Source of the DNA: Erinaceus europaeus
Lineage: Eukaryota; Chordata; Mammalia; Eulipotyphla; Erinaceidae
DNA: 64,000 nt
NCBI RefSeq assembly: GCF_950295315.1
Contig: NC_080164.1
Span: forward strand, 14,996,427-15,060,426
Reading direction: 5' to 3'
Shown piece by piece: positions 52,985-63,875 of this stretch. The translations under genes and the position numbers were made by a program. The notes beneath the pieces were generated by a model. It made no database searches, had not been told where the DNA came from, and saw only the letters and a program-made list of their open reading frames with translations. Numbering within the stretch: the stretch's first letter is position 1; the number at the start of each line of letters is the position of its first letter.

Positions 52985-53227
52985 TTTCTTGTTATTTAGT
53001 GTCGTGGAGTGAGACCAAGACCTTGTGCATCCACACTAAGGCAAGGCACTTCCCTAGCCCAACCTTTTTTCAATTATATGTTTTCTAGAGATGGGGTCGA
53101 AGAGAGAGGAAGAGACACCGAGGCAGCACTCACCATCCATGGAGCTCCCTTCCATGTCATGTAGGGGCTCAAACCCAGGACCTCACACGTGCTAAAGCAT
53201 ACACGTGCTGAGCCACTTGCCAGGCCC
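52985..53227 (-). mobile_element. SINE-E, possibly two old copies
   Basis: 52985-53062 (gagaccaagaccttgtgcatcc..gcacttccctagccc) and 53063-53227 (tagagatggggtcgaagag, gggctcaaacccaggacctcacacgtgc, gagccacttgccaggcccc) each look like reversed tRNA heads. Confidence 0.55.
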
Positions 53228-53555
53228 CTCGGTCAGTTTGTAAATTGAACTAAACGCAGAATAACATTGGTACTTCTCCGATAAGAGAAGATGCATAAGT
53301 ATGTTTATGTTTGCATGTGCATGCATGAGAAGGCAGCTAAAGCGTCAACTGTAGGCATATTCTCACTTACTAGACAGGGCAGGGATACTGGGAAGAAGCC
53401 TGGGACAACTGTTAGCATGTGGCTTCTTAGAATAATACATCAGGAAGTTAAAGAGATCATGGAAGTTAGCACTGGGAGAGATTCATGTTGAGTTTCCCTG
53501 CTAGGTCAAATAAGGGCTAAGGAGCTAAGGGAGACCCCTTAAATGGTGCTAAATG
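53228..53555. other. Unique sequence
   Basis: Nothing recognised. Confidence 0.4.
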
Positions 53556-53865
53556 GAGTTTAAAGGGGCAGTCGGGAGGGAGGTAGCACAGCGGGTTAAG
53601 TGCATGTGGTGCGAAGTGCAAGGACCAGCATAAGGATCCCAGTTGGAGCCCCTGGTTCCCCGCCTGCAGGGGCGTCGCTTCACAGGCGGTGAAGCAGGTC
53701 TGTAGGTGTCTGTCTTTCTCTCCCCCTCTCTGTCTTCCCCTCCTCTCTCCATTTCTCTCCTATCTAACAACAATGACGACATCAATAATAATAACTACAA
53801 CAATAAAACAAGGACAACAAAAGGAAATAAATATTTTTTAAAAATAGAAAAAAAGAGTTTAAAGG
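53556..53865 (+). mobile_element. SINE-A with 12-bp target duplication
   Basis: Body 53568-53852, with a small head rearrangement (cagtcgggagggaggtagc). Tail ataaaacaaggacaacaaaagg. gagtttaaaggg at 53556-53567 and 53854-53865. Confidence 0.94.
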
Positions 53866-54456
53866 GTAAAAGAAGTCAGTGATGAAAGGTCAGAAACGTA
53901 AGGTTATGTGAAGCTGAAACTTCATGTCAGAGTCTCAGTGACTCAGGACTTGGGGTTTGTGTGCGTTGCTGGGAGAGGCCAGCTTCTAGGAGCCACTTGT
54001 TGAACTTTCCTTTTCCGTTTTCACTAGAGAGTTTGTTTCTCAGCATTTGTAGATTTCATCTGATTTTCCTTTTGTAGGCCCCAGATCTACATTTCCTTTG
54101 AAAAAGCCTTCACCTTCTTCCTTCTTCTTCTAGCGTTTGCCACCTTCTTCCTTGAGAACAAAGAAAGAGATAATGACTGTTTCACAAGCAGTCATTCTCC
54201 AAATATTGTCCCTGGGCTCCTGGGGAAGTGTGTGTGTGTGTCAGTCTGCTCTGACTGCCAGGGCTGAACGAGTGGGCTTGGGGAGTTAAACAACAGATAT
54301 CTATTAGTGCTTGCTTGGCTTCCGGGGAAGCTTTTCTTCCTGGTTTGCAAAAGGTCACTTCTCACAGCTTCTTGACTTGCTCTTTTTCTGTCAGAGTGTA
54401 CTCCAGATTCCTTCCTCTTCTCAGAAGGGTTCTAATCTGGTAGGATTGAGACCCCG
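53866..54456. other. Unique, with CTT tail motif
   Basis: 54118-54150 holds (CTT)n and one CTTCTTCTAGCGTTTGC (54124-54140), the word seen twice near 6.2 kb. Otherwise unrecognised. Confidence 0.5.
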
Positions 54457-54782
54457 CCCAAATATCATTTATTTCTTTACTTATGTATTTTATTTATGTT
54501 TATTTATTTTGCCTCCAGGGTTATTGCTGGGGCTCCATGCCTACACTACGCTGAATCCTCCGCTCCTGATGGCCATTTTCCCCCCTCGTTTTTTTGGTTA
54601 GGACAGAGAGAAATTGAGGGGGAAGGGAGGAGAGAAAGACACCTGCTTCACCACTTGTGAAGTGACCCCCATGCAGGTGCAGAATTGGGGGGCTCCAAGC
54701 AGGATCCTTACACGGGTCCTCGCGCTTCATACTATGTGCGCTTGACCCGGTGCGTCACCACCCGCACACCTCACCCAAATAA
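54457..54782 (-). mobile_element. SINE-A' with target duplication
   Basis: Body 54497-54770: gcctccagggttattgctgg, ctcctgatggcc, then a SINE-A body lacking about 15 bp before the head. cccaaatatcattt on the left and cccaaataatttt on the right. Confidence 0.88.
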
Positions 54783-54824
54783 TTTTGTTGGTTTGGTTTT
54801 GTTTTTTGTGGTTTTGTTTGTTTG

Positions 54825-54943
54825 TTTGGGGGTTACCAGAGCACTGCTCAGCTCTGATTTATGGTGGTGCAGGGATTGAACCTGGGACCTTGGAGCCTCA
54901 GTCATGAAAGTCTCTTTACATAACCATTATGCTATCTTACCCC
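54825..54943 (-). mobile_element. SINE-C
   Basis: gttaccagagcactgctcagctctg to cataaccattatgctatcttacccc. Near-complete. Confidence 0.92.
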
Positions 54944-54945
54944 AC

Positions 54946-55270
54946 CCTATTTCTCAATTTTCTGCAAAACACTCTTACCCCCAGCCTAGGTCCTCCTCCA
55001 CCATCACGCACCAGAATCTTAAAGCCCCCTCCCATCCACCTCTGTTCCCACCCCGAGTCCTTTGCCATGGCGCAGTCCACCAGACCCAGTCCAAGTTCTG
55101 CTTTGCGTTTCCCCTTCTGGTCTTATTTCTCTACTTCTGTCCATGAGTGAGATCATCCCATATTCATCCCTCTCTTTCTGGCTCAGCTCACTTAACATGA
55201 CTCCTTCAAGCTCCATCCAATGAGGTGAAAAAGATGAATTCAGTATTTGTAACAGCCGAGTTGTGTTCGT

Positions 55271-55329
<59 letters not shown>

Positions 55330-56370
55330 TTTTTTTATCCACTCATCTGTTGTTGAACACCTAGGTTCCTATTACAAATTGTGCTGCTATGAACATAGGT
55401 ATACACAGATCTTTTTGGATGAGTGTGTTTGATTCCTCAGGATATATCCCCAGGAGAGGAATTGTCAGGTCCTGGAGTAGGTCCACTTCTAGCCTTCTGA
55501 GAGTTCTCCAGACTGCTACTCTTTACTGTGGTTAGACCAAATCACTCTCCCACCAGCAGTGCCAGATGGTTCTGTTACCTACACAGTCTCTCCAGCATTT
55601 GTTGTTACTATCCTTTCCGATGCATGGCATTCTCAAAGAAGTGAAGTGGTATCTCATTGTCTTAATTGCATTTGTCTGAGAGTCAGTGACTTGGAGCATT
55701 TTTTAAAATATTTATTCTCTTGTTTTATTGTTGTAGTTATTGATGTTGTCGTTGTTGGATAAGACAGAGAGAAATGGAGAGAGGAGGGGAAGACAGAGGG
55801 GGAGAGAAAGATAGACATCTGCAGACCTGCTTCACTGCCTGTGAAGCGACTCCCCTGCAGGTGGGGAGCCGGGGCTCGAACCAGGATCCTTACGCCGGTC
55901 CTTGCGCTTTGCGCCACCTGCGCTTAACCCGCTGCACTACTGCCCAACTCCATTTTATATATACATACACGTACACGTACACATACACATACATCAGTTG
56001 ATCGATTGGTCTTCTGAATCTCTTTGGTGAATATTCTGTTCATACCCTCCCCCCACTTTTGAATGGGGTGATTTGTTTTTTGGTTTTAGAGTTTGATGAG
56101 CTCTTTATATATTTTGTCATTGAAGATGCCTATAAAACTTAGATGGAAAAGAGCTCAGCCAATATTTTTCTCTTAGTATTTGATAGTTTCTGATCTAACA
56201 TCCAAGCCCTTGATCCATTTGGAGTTTACTGCTGTCTGTGGTGAAATGTTTTGTTCTAAAATGTGTGATACAGTTTCATTCTGCACGTTTCAGCCCATTT
56301 TTCCAGCACCATTTGTTGAAGAGACTCTCCTTTCCCCATTTAATAGTCTGCCCCCCCCCACCCCCGTCAA
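54946..56370 (-). mobile_element. L1, 3' UTR into ORF2, interrupted by SINE-A
   Basis: 54960-55225: accatcacgcaccagaatc, gagtcctttgcc, gtccatgagtgagatcatcc (3' UTR/border). 55330-55690: atccactcatctgttgttgaac, ttgtgctgctatgaacatagg, cccaggagaggaattgtcagg, ctctccagcatttgttg (antisense ORF2). 55990-56370: ttgatgagctctttatatat, cttgatccatttggagttt, cagcaccatttgttgaag (further ORF2). Frames are broken. A (GT)n(GA)n array lies at 55266-55326. Confidence 0.9.
55697..55951 (-). mobile_element. SINE-A inserted in L1
   Basis: aatatttattctcttgttttattg (tail slightly shortened) to gcgcttaacccgctgcactactgcccaactcc. L1 ORF2 sequence continues on both sides. Confidence 0.93.
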
Positions 56371-57060
56371 ACATTTGATGTCCAGGGTGTGAGAGCTTCT
56401 TATTTTGATTTCTTCCTTAACGATTTAACAATGGAAAAACGAGTCTTGGCTTGCAAGTCATAAAAACAGGCAGCCAGTGGGTCCTACTTAACCCAGAAAC
56501 ACAGTTTGCTGACTCCTATTGTGGAGGGCGAGGGGGACTCTAAGGCTGGAAGATGCCTGTCAGGCAAAGTAGAAGGCAAAGGGAGGCTATGTTAATAGCC
56601 ATTTTAGCTGGAAATTTAGGAAGCTTCAAAATCTATTTAAGGAACTACTTTTTGCTTTCTTGATGCTTCCTTTTCACTATTTCTGCTCCACTGTTATGTC
56701 CTTCTACCTCCTTTGAGAGTTATTTTATTTTCCCCTACCCCTACCATTATAATATGAGAAACCGGGGGGGGGGGGGGGGCGGCAATAGAAGCTTTTAAAG
56801 CTTTGTAATTCCCTCCCTTCTAAGCATTTTCGACAAACCTGGCATATTTTTATTACTGTCTCTCCATGTTTAACATTTGCAGATTTCTTTCTTCTTTCCT
56901 TCAGTTCTTCCCCCACCGCCACGGGCTATTTAGAGGTGTGTTATTTTTAACATTAGGAGTTTCACGGACTGGGGGACACTTTATCTGGAGTGAGATACAA
57001 GTCGGCGGTGAGGTGCGCACACAGAGGCTGGGGAGGCGTGTGTCGCACCTCTGTAGGCCA
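56371..57060. other. Unique; G16 run
   Basis: 56764-56779 is a run of 16 G. Otherwise ordinary sequence. The 56980-57060 stretch is CpG-richer than its surroundings. Confidence 0.45.
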
Positions 57061-57094
57061 CACCTGTCTTGTCAGACATCTCCCCAGTAACGGT

Positions 57095-57811
57095 TTATTT
57101 AAAAAGCAATAAACGGAACGCACACCGTTGGCAGCTGATCATGTCTGAATTCCTGCTAACATTTGCAGCACATGTGGCTTGTCTAATCTGGCTGCTCTCA
57201 GGCCAGCAGCAGTCACTGTTGTTGAAAGGGCTGCACGGGCTCGAGGCAGGTGTATTCTGCAGTTGTCGGCTGTAGTGTTCTAAAAATGTCAACTGGGTCA
57301 AGGTGGGTGACAGTGCTGTGCAGATCTGTGGGGTCTCTCTCGATTTCTCTGTCCTCGAGAGCTCTGCTGCTCTGTCTGAGTGGGGGCGTGAGTCGCTGTA
57401 CTTAGAATGTAGAGCTTTTTCTCCACTAGACTCAGACATTAAATTTTGCTTCACATGATCTTCAGCTCTGCCATTAGAGGCTTCAATAGTGGGGACCTTG
57501 AAGAAGAGGAGCGACAAGATTGTGGGTCTTTTGTGGGAAGCTATGGAAAGGCGCTGCTGAATGGTGACTAGGGCTGTGACATCGAGAGCGTGCAAGGGAG
57601 GGGGTGTTCTACCAGGATGTACTGTGTAGGCAGACCAGGGAGAAGAGGTTAGACGCGCTGCTGAATGCATCAGACACAAGTTGCCCATGGTACGGAGGAG
57701 AATGACCTGAGAATCTACCTGCAGTGCTTGCTGGTTTGATAGACACAGAGAAAGAATTAACAGGAGTTGTTGATGGATTGGTGATCGACAGTGCAAGGAA
57801 AGTTGAGTTTA
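57095..57811 (-). other. 239-codon open frame, unsupported
   Basis: Open on the minus strand from just after a TAA at about 57812 to a TAA at 57095-57097 that overlaps an AATAAA. There is no ATG in the first 30 or so codons. An acceptor-like tract (gtgtctatcaaaccag) lies inside. The predicted product is serine-rich, with no domain I recognise. A second minus frame (57609-57884) overlaps it. No interspersed repeat is recognised here. Could be a terminal exon, a decayed pseudogene, conserved non-coding DNA or chance. Confidence 0.2.
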
Positions 57812-58320
57812 CACGTTGTAAGATCCTGGACAACAGCAATATGGTTTCTGCTGACAACAGTGTATTTAGTATTAGTAGCGACAAAGTGGCAGTGGCAGGA
57901 ATTTTCTTCTTGGCCCACTGAATGAAGGGTGCTGCCTGGAGACACAGAAATGGGTTTCACAGAGGTGACAGTGAGAAATTGACTGTCAGTGGAAGAGAGC
58001 ACGAGATGATTCTTCCTGCTCAATGGACATTACACATAGAGAAGGAAATTGTCTCGGAGATAATTTTGAGATTGCTCTTATCATTCATTATACACGGATT
58101 AGGCTCAGCTGGTTCCCTCCCATATAAAGTGAGCACAGATTGCTAGCTCCCCTAGTAATCTCTCCCTCAAAGTCTGCATCTTTATTTACTAGGTTTTTCT
58201 CTCCCTTTACATGTGAGCACCATAAGAATGGCAACTTCATCTCTCCTGTTCATTGCTGTCCCCACCCCTGTCCCAGACCTGGTTTACTGCTTACCACATA
58301 GTAATACTTAAACTTGAATA
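57812..58320. other. Unique sequence
   Basis: No repeat recognised. Continues the SINE-free interval that begins at about 56.4 kb. Confidence 0.4.
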
Positions 58321-58359
58321 TTGACTGACTCTGCCTTATACATAGAGGGAAAAAAAAAT

Positions 58360-58569
58360 AAGTGGGGGTGTCATGGCCCAACCAGTAGAACACATTACCA
58401 TGTGTCGGACAGAGTTCAAGCCCTCGGTCCCAACCGTCAGTACGAGGAGGAAGGGTGTTCAGAAGCAGTGGAGCAGTGCTGTCTGTGGGAATCTCACCTT
58501 CTCTCTGTCTCTCCCTGTCTCCCTCTCAGTCTCACCTTCTACCGAGAGAGAGAGAGAGAGAGAGAGAGA
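58360..58569 (+). mobile_element. SINE-E with (GA)n end
   Basis: gtcatggcccaaccagtagaac, gacagagttcaagccctcgg (B-box-like), gcagtggagcagtgctgtc, then (GA)n at 58543-58569. Confidence 0.55.
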
Positions 58570-58767
58570 AGTAAAAATGGGGCCAGCCAGTGGCGCACCT
58601 GGTTAAATACATACATTACAGTGCACAAGGACCCAGGTTCAAGCCCCTGGTCCCCACCTGCGGGGAAAGCTTCATGAGTGGTGAAGCAGGGCTGCAGGGG
58701 TCTCTCTGGCTCCCCTTTCCTTCTCAATTTCTCTCTGTCGCAAATAAATACATAGAAGTGGGAAAAT
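58570..58767 (+). mobile_element. SINE-B
   Basis: gccagccagtggcgcacctgg, cccaggttcaagcccc, gaagcagggctgcaggggtc, cgcaaataaatacat. agaagtaaaaatg before and agaagtgggaaaatg after may be the target copies. Confidence 0.9.
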
Positions 58768-59097
58768 GTGTGTTGTGTTTTGATTGTGAGCATCTTACTA
58801 TCTGTAAAACATTTTTATTATCTTTTTTTAAAAATCATAAGTTAAGCCTGTGGTTCTTATTCACCCCATCCCCCCTCTAGATTTTATGCCTGTTGTTGTA
58901 TGGAAAGTGGTTGAACATAGTCCTAGCTTAGCACAGCTTCTATTACAGGGTTGAGGTTTTGCATTACAAAGTTAGAATGACTTATCAAAACCTTTAGGTA
59001 TGTGCACTAATCACATCTCTATTTTAAAAGATACCATGTAATTCAGAAACATCATAAAAAGAAATAGAAATACCTAACTACTTCAGCTGAGTGTCTT
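58768..59097. other. Unique sequence
   Basis: No feature recognised. Confidence 0.45.
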
Positions 59098-59950
59098 CTA
59101 TTTTATTTTATTTTATTTCATTTATAAAAAGGAAACACTGACAAAACCAGGAACTCCACACAGTTCCCACCACCAGAACTATATATCCCATCCCCTCCCC
59201 TGATAGCTTTCCTATTCTTTAGCCCTGGGGAGATGATGTCATGGCTGGAAAAAGGACCAGAAAGCTGGATCAGGGAAGAGAGTAGCTCCCAAATTTGGGA
59301 AAGGTGTATAAATATTGTTGACTGTAAACCCCACTGATTTGATGTGATCTGGGGCCCATATTCAGCTTAGGAGCCTATATGACCTCTGCATCCCTGTAGA
59401 TCTGAGCTCTACATGATGTGGTCATGATGTAGGAACGTTCCAGGCTGCCCCAGTATCAGGACCCATCTTCCTCAGGGTGTAGCATAGAGTAAGTATGTTG
59501 TTCATCTTCCCTTAGGAGGATGGAACATTCTCTACTGTTGTTGATCCAAGTTGAGGGCAAGGTCCTATGGGGGCTCACAAAGGGGTCTGTTTTGTTGTTC
59601 CTGCTGGAGATGACCAGTAACAAGGGGAGAGAGGGATTTATTTGAGGTCTAGGCCCATCATGTCTGTTTGGGAATCTCAGGACTCCCCGACTAGGGCCCC
59701 AGCTGATGGAGTGGCCTGATAGTGACTAAAGAGTTGTCGTCTTTGATCTCTTGAGAAGTATAGACAGGTAGCAAGACAGTCTTACCCATGGTTGATGAGA
59801 AGATGGTGTGCACAACCCCTCACTCAGAAAATGGTAGCATTTAAGTTCTGACGTTGCTACCTGCTGCCCAGATTGATCTGACCTTCACTTTAGGCCTGAG
59901 CACGGGCCACCTGTATTGTGGATTGGAGTCCGGCCTGAGGATCCATTGTA
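59098..59950 (-). mobile_element. L1 3' UTR, long older subfamily
   Basis: (TTTTA)n tail, aaaaaggaaacactgacaaaacc, cacagttcccaccaccag, then 700-800 bp including the block shared with 1-715. The inner end is uncertain. Confidence 0.78.
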
Positions 59951-61284
59951 GTGTTTCTCGGAGACTGAAAACAGTTTAGTTTTCATGAACCTCACAGCCT
60001 CCTTCCTGCTTAGTAGAATCAGTCTTCAGGGAAGCACTACGCACTCAGAGCTTCATCTTGAGCTTTTGGGATGTGACTGTGGACTCTGTCCAACACCTGC
60101 TGTTTCCACTCAAATTGTGGCAAAAGCCGAGATTGATTATATTCCAGGATGATGATACCATGGAAATGGACTTTCTTCAGTTATTAGAAACGGAATAACT
60201 ATCAGTTTCCTGCTTTCAGCTTTCTTGGCGTGTTCTTACCTCCAAATCCATGCCCAGTCCCTGTATCAGTAGTCTAGTCTGTGCCTGTGCCCATGCCACT
60301 GCCCTGTGACATGTGTAGGAAGATCGGCCATATCCTCTGACTCATTTCATGATCTTCCTTCTCTTTGGGCTTTTAAAAACCATGCCATTATTGAATTTGA
60401 ACAACTCATTAATTCCAGAGTGACCTTTTAAAATGTTACATATACCTACTCTGTGTGCCAGTTAAAATGTACCCACCCACCCAGAAGCTTCCAGTCTAGG
60501 GAACAAGCTGGGCAGTCGACACGCCGGCATACAAACGAATATGTAAACAGTGCTGGAGAGAGAACTCAAAACGTCTAATAGGCTTCTTTCACTACTGTGG
60601 TAAGAGAAGTAGAACTTTAGCTCAAGCTTGAAGCATGAATGGGAACGAGGTGAAGAAAACACGGCAGGAGATAGATAGGAGTGAGTGAGGCGGGGTGGAG
60701 GGCAGGCTGAAGAGCAGCGAGGAGCCGAGGGTCAAAGATGCTTGTCGGACTTCTGATTTTTACTATAAACCTGACAAAACCCGATAAAGGTGTTAAACAC
60801 GAACAGGGTCTTTATTAGATCTGCACATATGCAAGCTGATTGTTGCAAGGCTTGATGATTAAGCCAACACAGTGTGAGAGTAGACAGACTTTCACAGGTG
60901 ATATCTGGGTTTCTGGGCAAGGAAAATGGATAAGATACATTTGACCCCCTTAGTAAATAGTTCCTGGCAGGTGTGGAGCTTAGAGCATAAAATTGGCAGG
61001 AACAATCTTTTGAGAATGAGTCCTCTCTGAGATAGACGTGTGTCTGCTGCTGCAGAATCCGTCTTACTGAAATTCAGCAGTTGGCCTTTCTAGCGTGGAT
61101 TTCTTTAATATCACCACAGTGGTGACTCTAAGTCATTAACTGCCCCAATTTCAGAGTTGATAGGCCTGCAGTTAAACATAATTTTGGTTTTAAGTTTACA
61201 GTCTTTAATTTTTTAAGGGGTAAGAAATAGAAATCAAGACCCAACAAATTAGTCAGAATTGACTGTTTATTGTATTTACACTAT
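59951..61284. other. Unique sequence
   Basis: 1.3 kb without a clear SINE. 60545-60660 may hold an old MIR/L2-like piece. No splice-supported exon. Confidence 0.4.
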
Positions 61285-61463
61285 CTTTTCATTGCACACA
61301 CATTACAATGCGCAAGAACCCGGGTTCAAGCCCCTGGTCCCCACCTGCAGGGAGAAAACATGAGCAGTGAAGCAGGGCTGTAGGAATCTCTCTGTCTGTC
61401 TCCCTCTCTCTCTCCCCCTCCCCTCTCAATTTCTATCTCTATCCAATAACAAATTTTAAAAAT
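61285..61463 (+). mobile_element. SINE-B, 5' truncated
   Basis: Starts within the head (gcacacacattacaatgcgc). Intact B box gggttcaagcccc, atctctatccaataacaaa tail. Confidence 0.9.
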
Positions 61464-61542
61464 TATCTTTTTATCTTTAAAACTTAGAATTTAAGTATCA
61501 GTATCTCTCTAGAAGCAGAGTAAGGATTAAAAACAAGTATTT

Positions 61543-61730
61543 TGTGGTCAGACAGTGGTGGTGTACCCAATCTAGTAGAGAGTGCATGTCACAGTGCATA
61601 AGGATTCAGATTCAAGCCTCTCTCCCCACCTGTGGGTGTGGGAGGGAAGCTTCATGAGTCTCTCCCTATCTCCCCCCATCCCTCTCAGTTTTTCTGTCAC
61701 AATCCTAAGTAAAATATACAAAACAGATAA
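61543..61730 (+). mobile_element. SINE-B, diverged
   Basis: gtggtcagacagtggtggtg, cacagtgcataaggattcag, ggaagcttcatgag, tttctgtcacaatcctaag. About 30 bp are missing after cttcatgag. Confidence 0.82.
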
Positions 61731-61799
61731 AAGTGAAGAGCCATAAAAAGACACATTTCTGAATATGTGTCACTGGAACACATAATTGAAGGGGGGACG

Positions 61800-61908
61800 A
61801 ATGAGGGCAGATAGTGTAATGGTTACGCAAAGAGACTCTCATGCTTGAGGCTTCAAAGTCCCAGATTCAACCCCCCACCCCACCATAAGCCAGAGCTGAG
61901 CGGTCTGT
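61800..61908 (+). mobile_element. SINE-C
   Basis: gcagatagtgtaatggttacg, ggcttcaaagtcccagattcaac, ccataagccagagctgagcgg. The final ctctgg is lost. Confidence 0.88.
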
Positions 61909-62394
61909 ACGGGTGGAGGAGGGAAATAAGAAGAATTGAAGGGAACCCAAGTCTGCTAAAGACAAAGCTAAAACCATGAAGCTCCATCCTTTATTAGAAA
62001 AGATACCGCCAGCTAGAGAAGATTAATCTTGGATGGATTTCAGAGCCAGGCACTGTTCGAATAACTTAAGTGTGAGGTCTCGAGGAGGTTCAGGTATTGC
62101 CCTGTTTTGTGTAGCTGAAGAGAGATTAAGGTTAGCAAGCTAATAAAGAATGAGCTGGACTAATTTCTTTTAAGCAGCCATGTATAAATGCCGTCATCGC
62201 AAATGTTATGAGTAACAGCTTACTTTCATCACACTTCACAGTTACAGTGTTTGTGGGTGAGAGAGTCTACTGCCCTTAGAGGTCTGAGAGTTCCTTTGTT
62301 TCCCGATCAAGAAGAGAACATTAGACCAGAACGTTAGACCAAAACGACTTTTGACACTTGTCTCATAAGGTGACAGTTGCTAGTGGAGGATAAA
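61909..62394. other. Unique; possible MIR
   Basis: 62030-62160 (gagccaggcactgttcgaataac, gattaaggttagcaagctaataaag) resembles a minus-strand MIR, low confidence. Confidence 0.35.
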
Positions 62395-62960
62395 CTTTTT
62401 TTTTTCTTTAATAAAAATGGAAACAGTGACAAAACCACCACACAATTCCCACCACCAGAGTTCCTCATTCCATCCCCTCCATTGGAAGTTTTCCTATTCT
62501 TTATCCTTCTGGGAGCACGGATCCAGGATCATTATGGGGTACAGAAGTTGGAAGGTCTGGCTTCTGTAATCGCTTCTCTACTGGACATGAGTTTTGGCAG
62601 GTGGGTTCATTCATACTCTTAGTCCATTTCTTTTATTTATTTATTTATTTATTTATGTATGTATGTATTCCCTTTTGTTGCCCTTGTTTTATTGTTGTAG
62701 TTATTATTGATGTCGTTGTTGGCTAGGACAGAGAGAAATGGAGAGAGGAGGGGAAGACTGGGAGAGAAAGATAGACACATGGAGACCTGCTTCACCACCT
62801 GTGAAGCGATTCCCCTGCAGGTGGGGAGCTGGGGGCTCCAACAGGGATCCTTTGCGCCACGTGCGCTTAACCCGCCCGACTCCCCCAGCCCATTTCTGTC
62901 TTTCCTTGTGGGGCAGAGCAGTGGGGAAGCAGGGCTCCAGGACAAATTGGTGGGGTCTAT
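62395..62960 (-). mobile_element. L1 3' UTR interrupted by SINE-A
   Basis: ataaaaatggaaacagtgac, cacaattcccaccaccagag, tctggcttctgtaatcgc up to 62632, resuming at 62886 (cccatttctgtctttccttg, aaattggtggggtc). Confidence 0.88.
62633..62885 (-). mobile_element. SINE-A inserted in L1 3' UTR
   Basis: (ATTT)n(GTAT)n, tcccttttgttgccc, gatgtcgttgttggctagg, gtgcgcttaacccgcccgactccc (18 or so head bases around the A box deleted). agtccatttct / agcccatttct flank it. Confidence 0.92.
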
Positions 62961-63057
62961 GAGTGTCTATCTTTCTCTCCCCCTCTCTGTCCTATCCATT
63001 TCGCTCTGTTTTATCAAATAACGACATCAATAATAACTACAATAATAATTACAATAA
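62961..63057 (+). mobile_element. SINE-A 3' part, host of younger SINE
   Basis: tgtctatctttctctccccctc to ataactacaataataattac, continuing after the younger SINE as aaacaagggcaacaaaaagg (63351-63400). 5' truncated, with no head. Confidence 0.85.
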
Positions 63058-63350
63058 GGGAGTCGGGCTGTAGCGCAGCGGGTTAAGCGCAGGTGGCGCA
63101 AAGCACAAGGACCGGCATAAGGATCCCGGTTCGAACCCCGGCTCCCCACCTGCAGGGGAGTCGCTTCACAGGCGGTGAAGCAGGTCTGCAGGTGTCTATC
63201 TTTCTCTCCTCCTCTCTGTCTTCCCCTCCTCTCTCCATTTCTCTCTGTCCTATCCAACAACGACAACAACAATAATAACTACAACAATAAAACAACAAGG
63301 GCAACAAAAGGGAATAAATAAATAAATATTTTTTAAAAAAATTACAATAA
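63047..63350 (+). mobile_element. Young full-length SINE-A, 11-bp perfect duplication
   Basis: Body 63058-63339. Its head is the closest to consensus in the window: gtagcgcagcgggttaagcg (A box) and ccggttcgaaccccgg (B box), then tccaacaacgacaacaacaa and a (AAAT)n tail. aattacaataa at 63047-63057 and 63340-63350. Structurally able to carry a pol III promoter; activity not shown. Confidence 0.96.
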
Positions 63351-63400
63351 AAACAAGGGCAACAAAAAGGAATGAATAAATAAATTAATTTAAAAAACAA

Positions 63401-63681
63401 TATAAAAAGTTAAAGAAAAGGAAAAGGAAAAATAATCTGTCAGGAGTAGTGGCATCGTGCAGGTTTGGCATCTGATGTGTGCGTAGTGGGGTAGGTAGCT
63501 CAAAATACAGAGGAAACGAGGACAGTGGCGCCACTAGATACTAAGTAGAGGTGGGGAATTTTGAGAAAGTACACCAAAAAGCGAAAATACAGTTAGCAGA
63601 AGATAAAAAGAAAAGAAAAAGACTACTTCAGGAAGGTCAACTTCCTATTCTTTGGTGCTCCCAAAAGAGCAAACTACATCC
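63401..63681. other. Unique sequence
   Basis: A-rich then ordinary. No exon recognised. Confidence 0.4.
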
Positions 63682-63875
63682 TCATCTTTATTTATTGGAT
63701 AGAGATGGCCAGAAATCGAGAGGGGAGGAAGAGAGACAGAGACACCCACAGCCCCGCTTCACCACTTGCAAAGCTTTCTCCTGACAGTTGGGGACTAGGG
63801 ACTTGGACCCAGGTCCTTGCACACTGTAACGTGTGTGCTCAACCAGGTGTACCACCACCCAGCCCCAGAGCAAGC
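63682..63875 (-). mobile_element. SINE-B
   Basis: tttatttattggatagagatggcc to gtaccaccacccagcccc (63866). agagcaaac before (63666) and agagcaagc after (63867) fit a target duplication. Confidence 0.92.
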
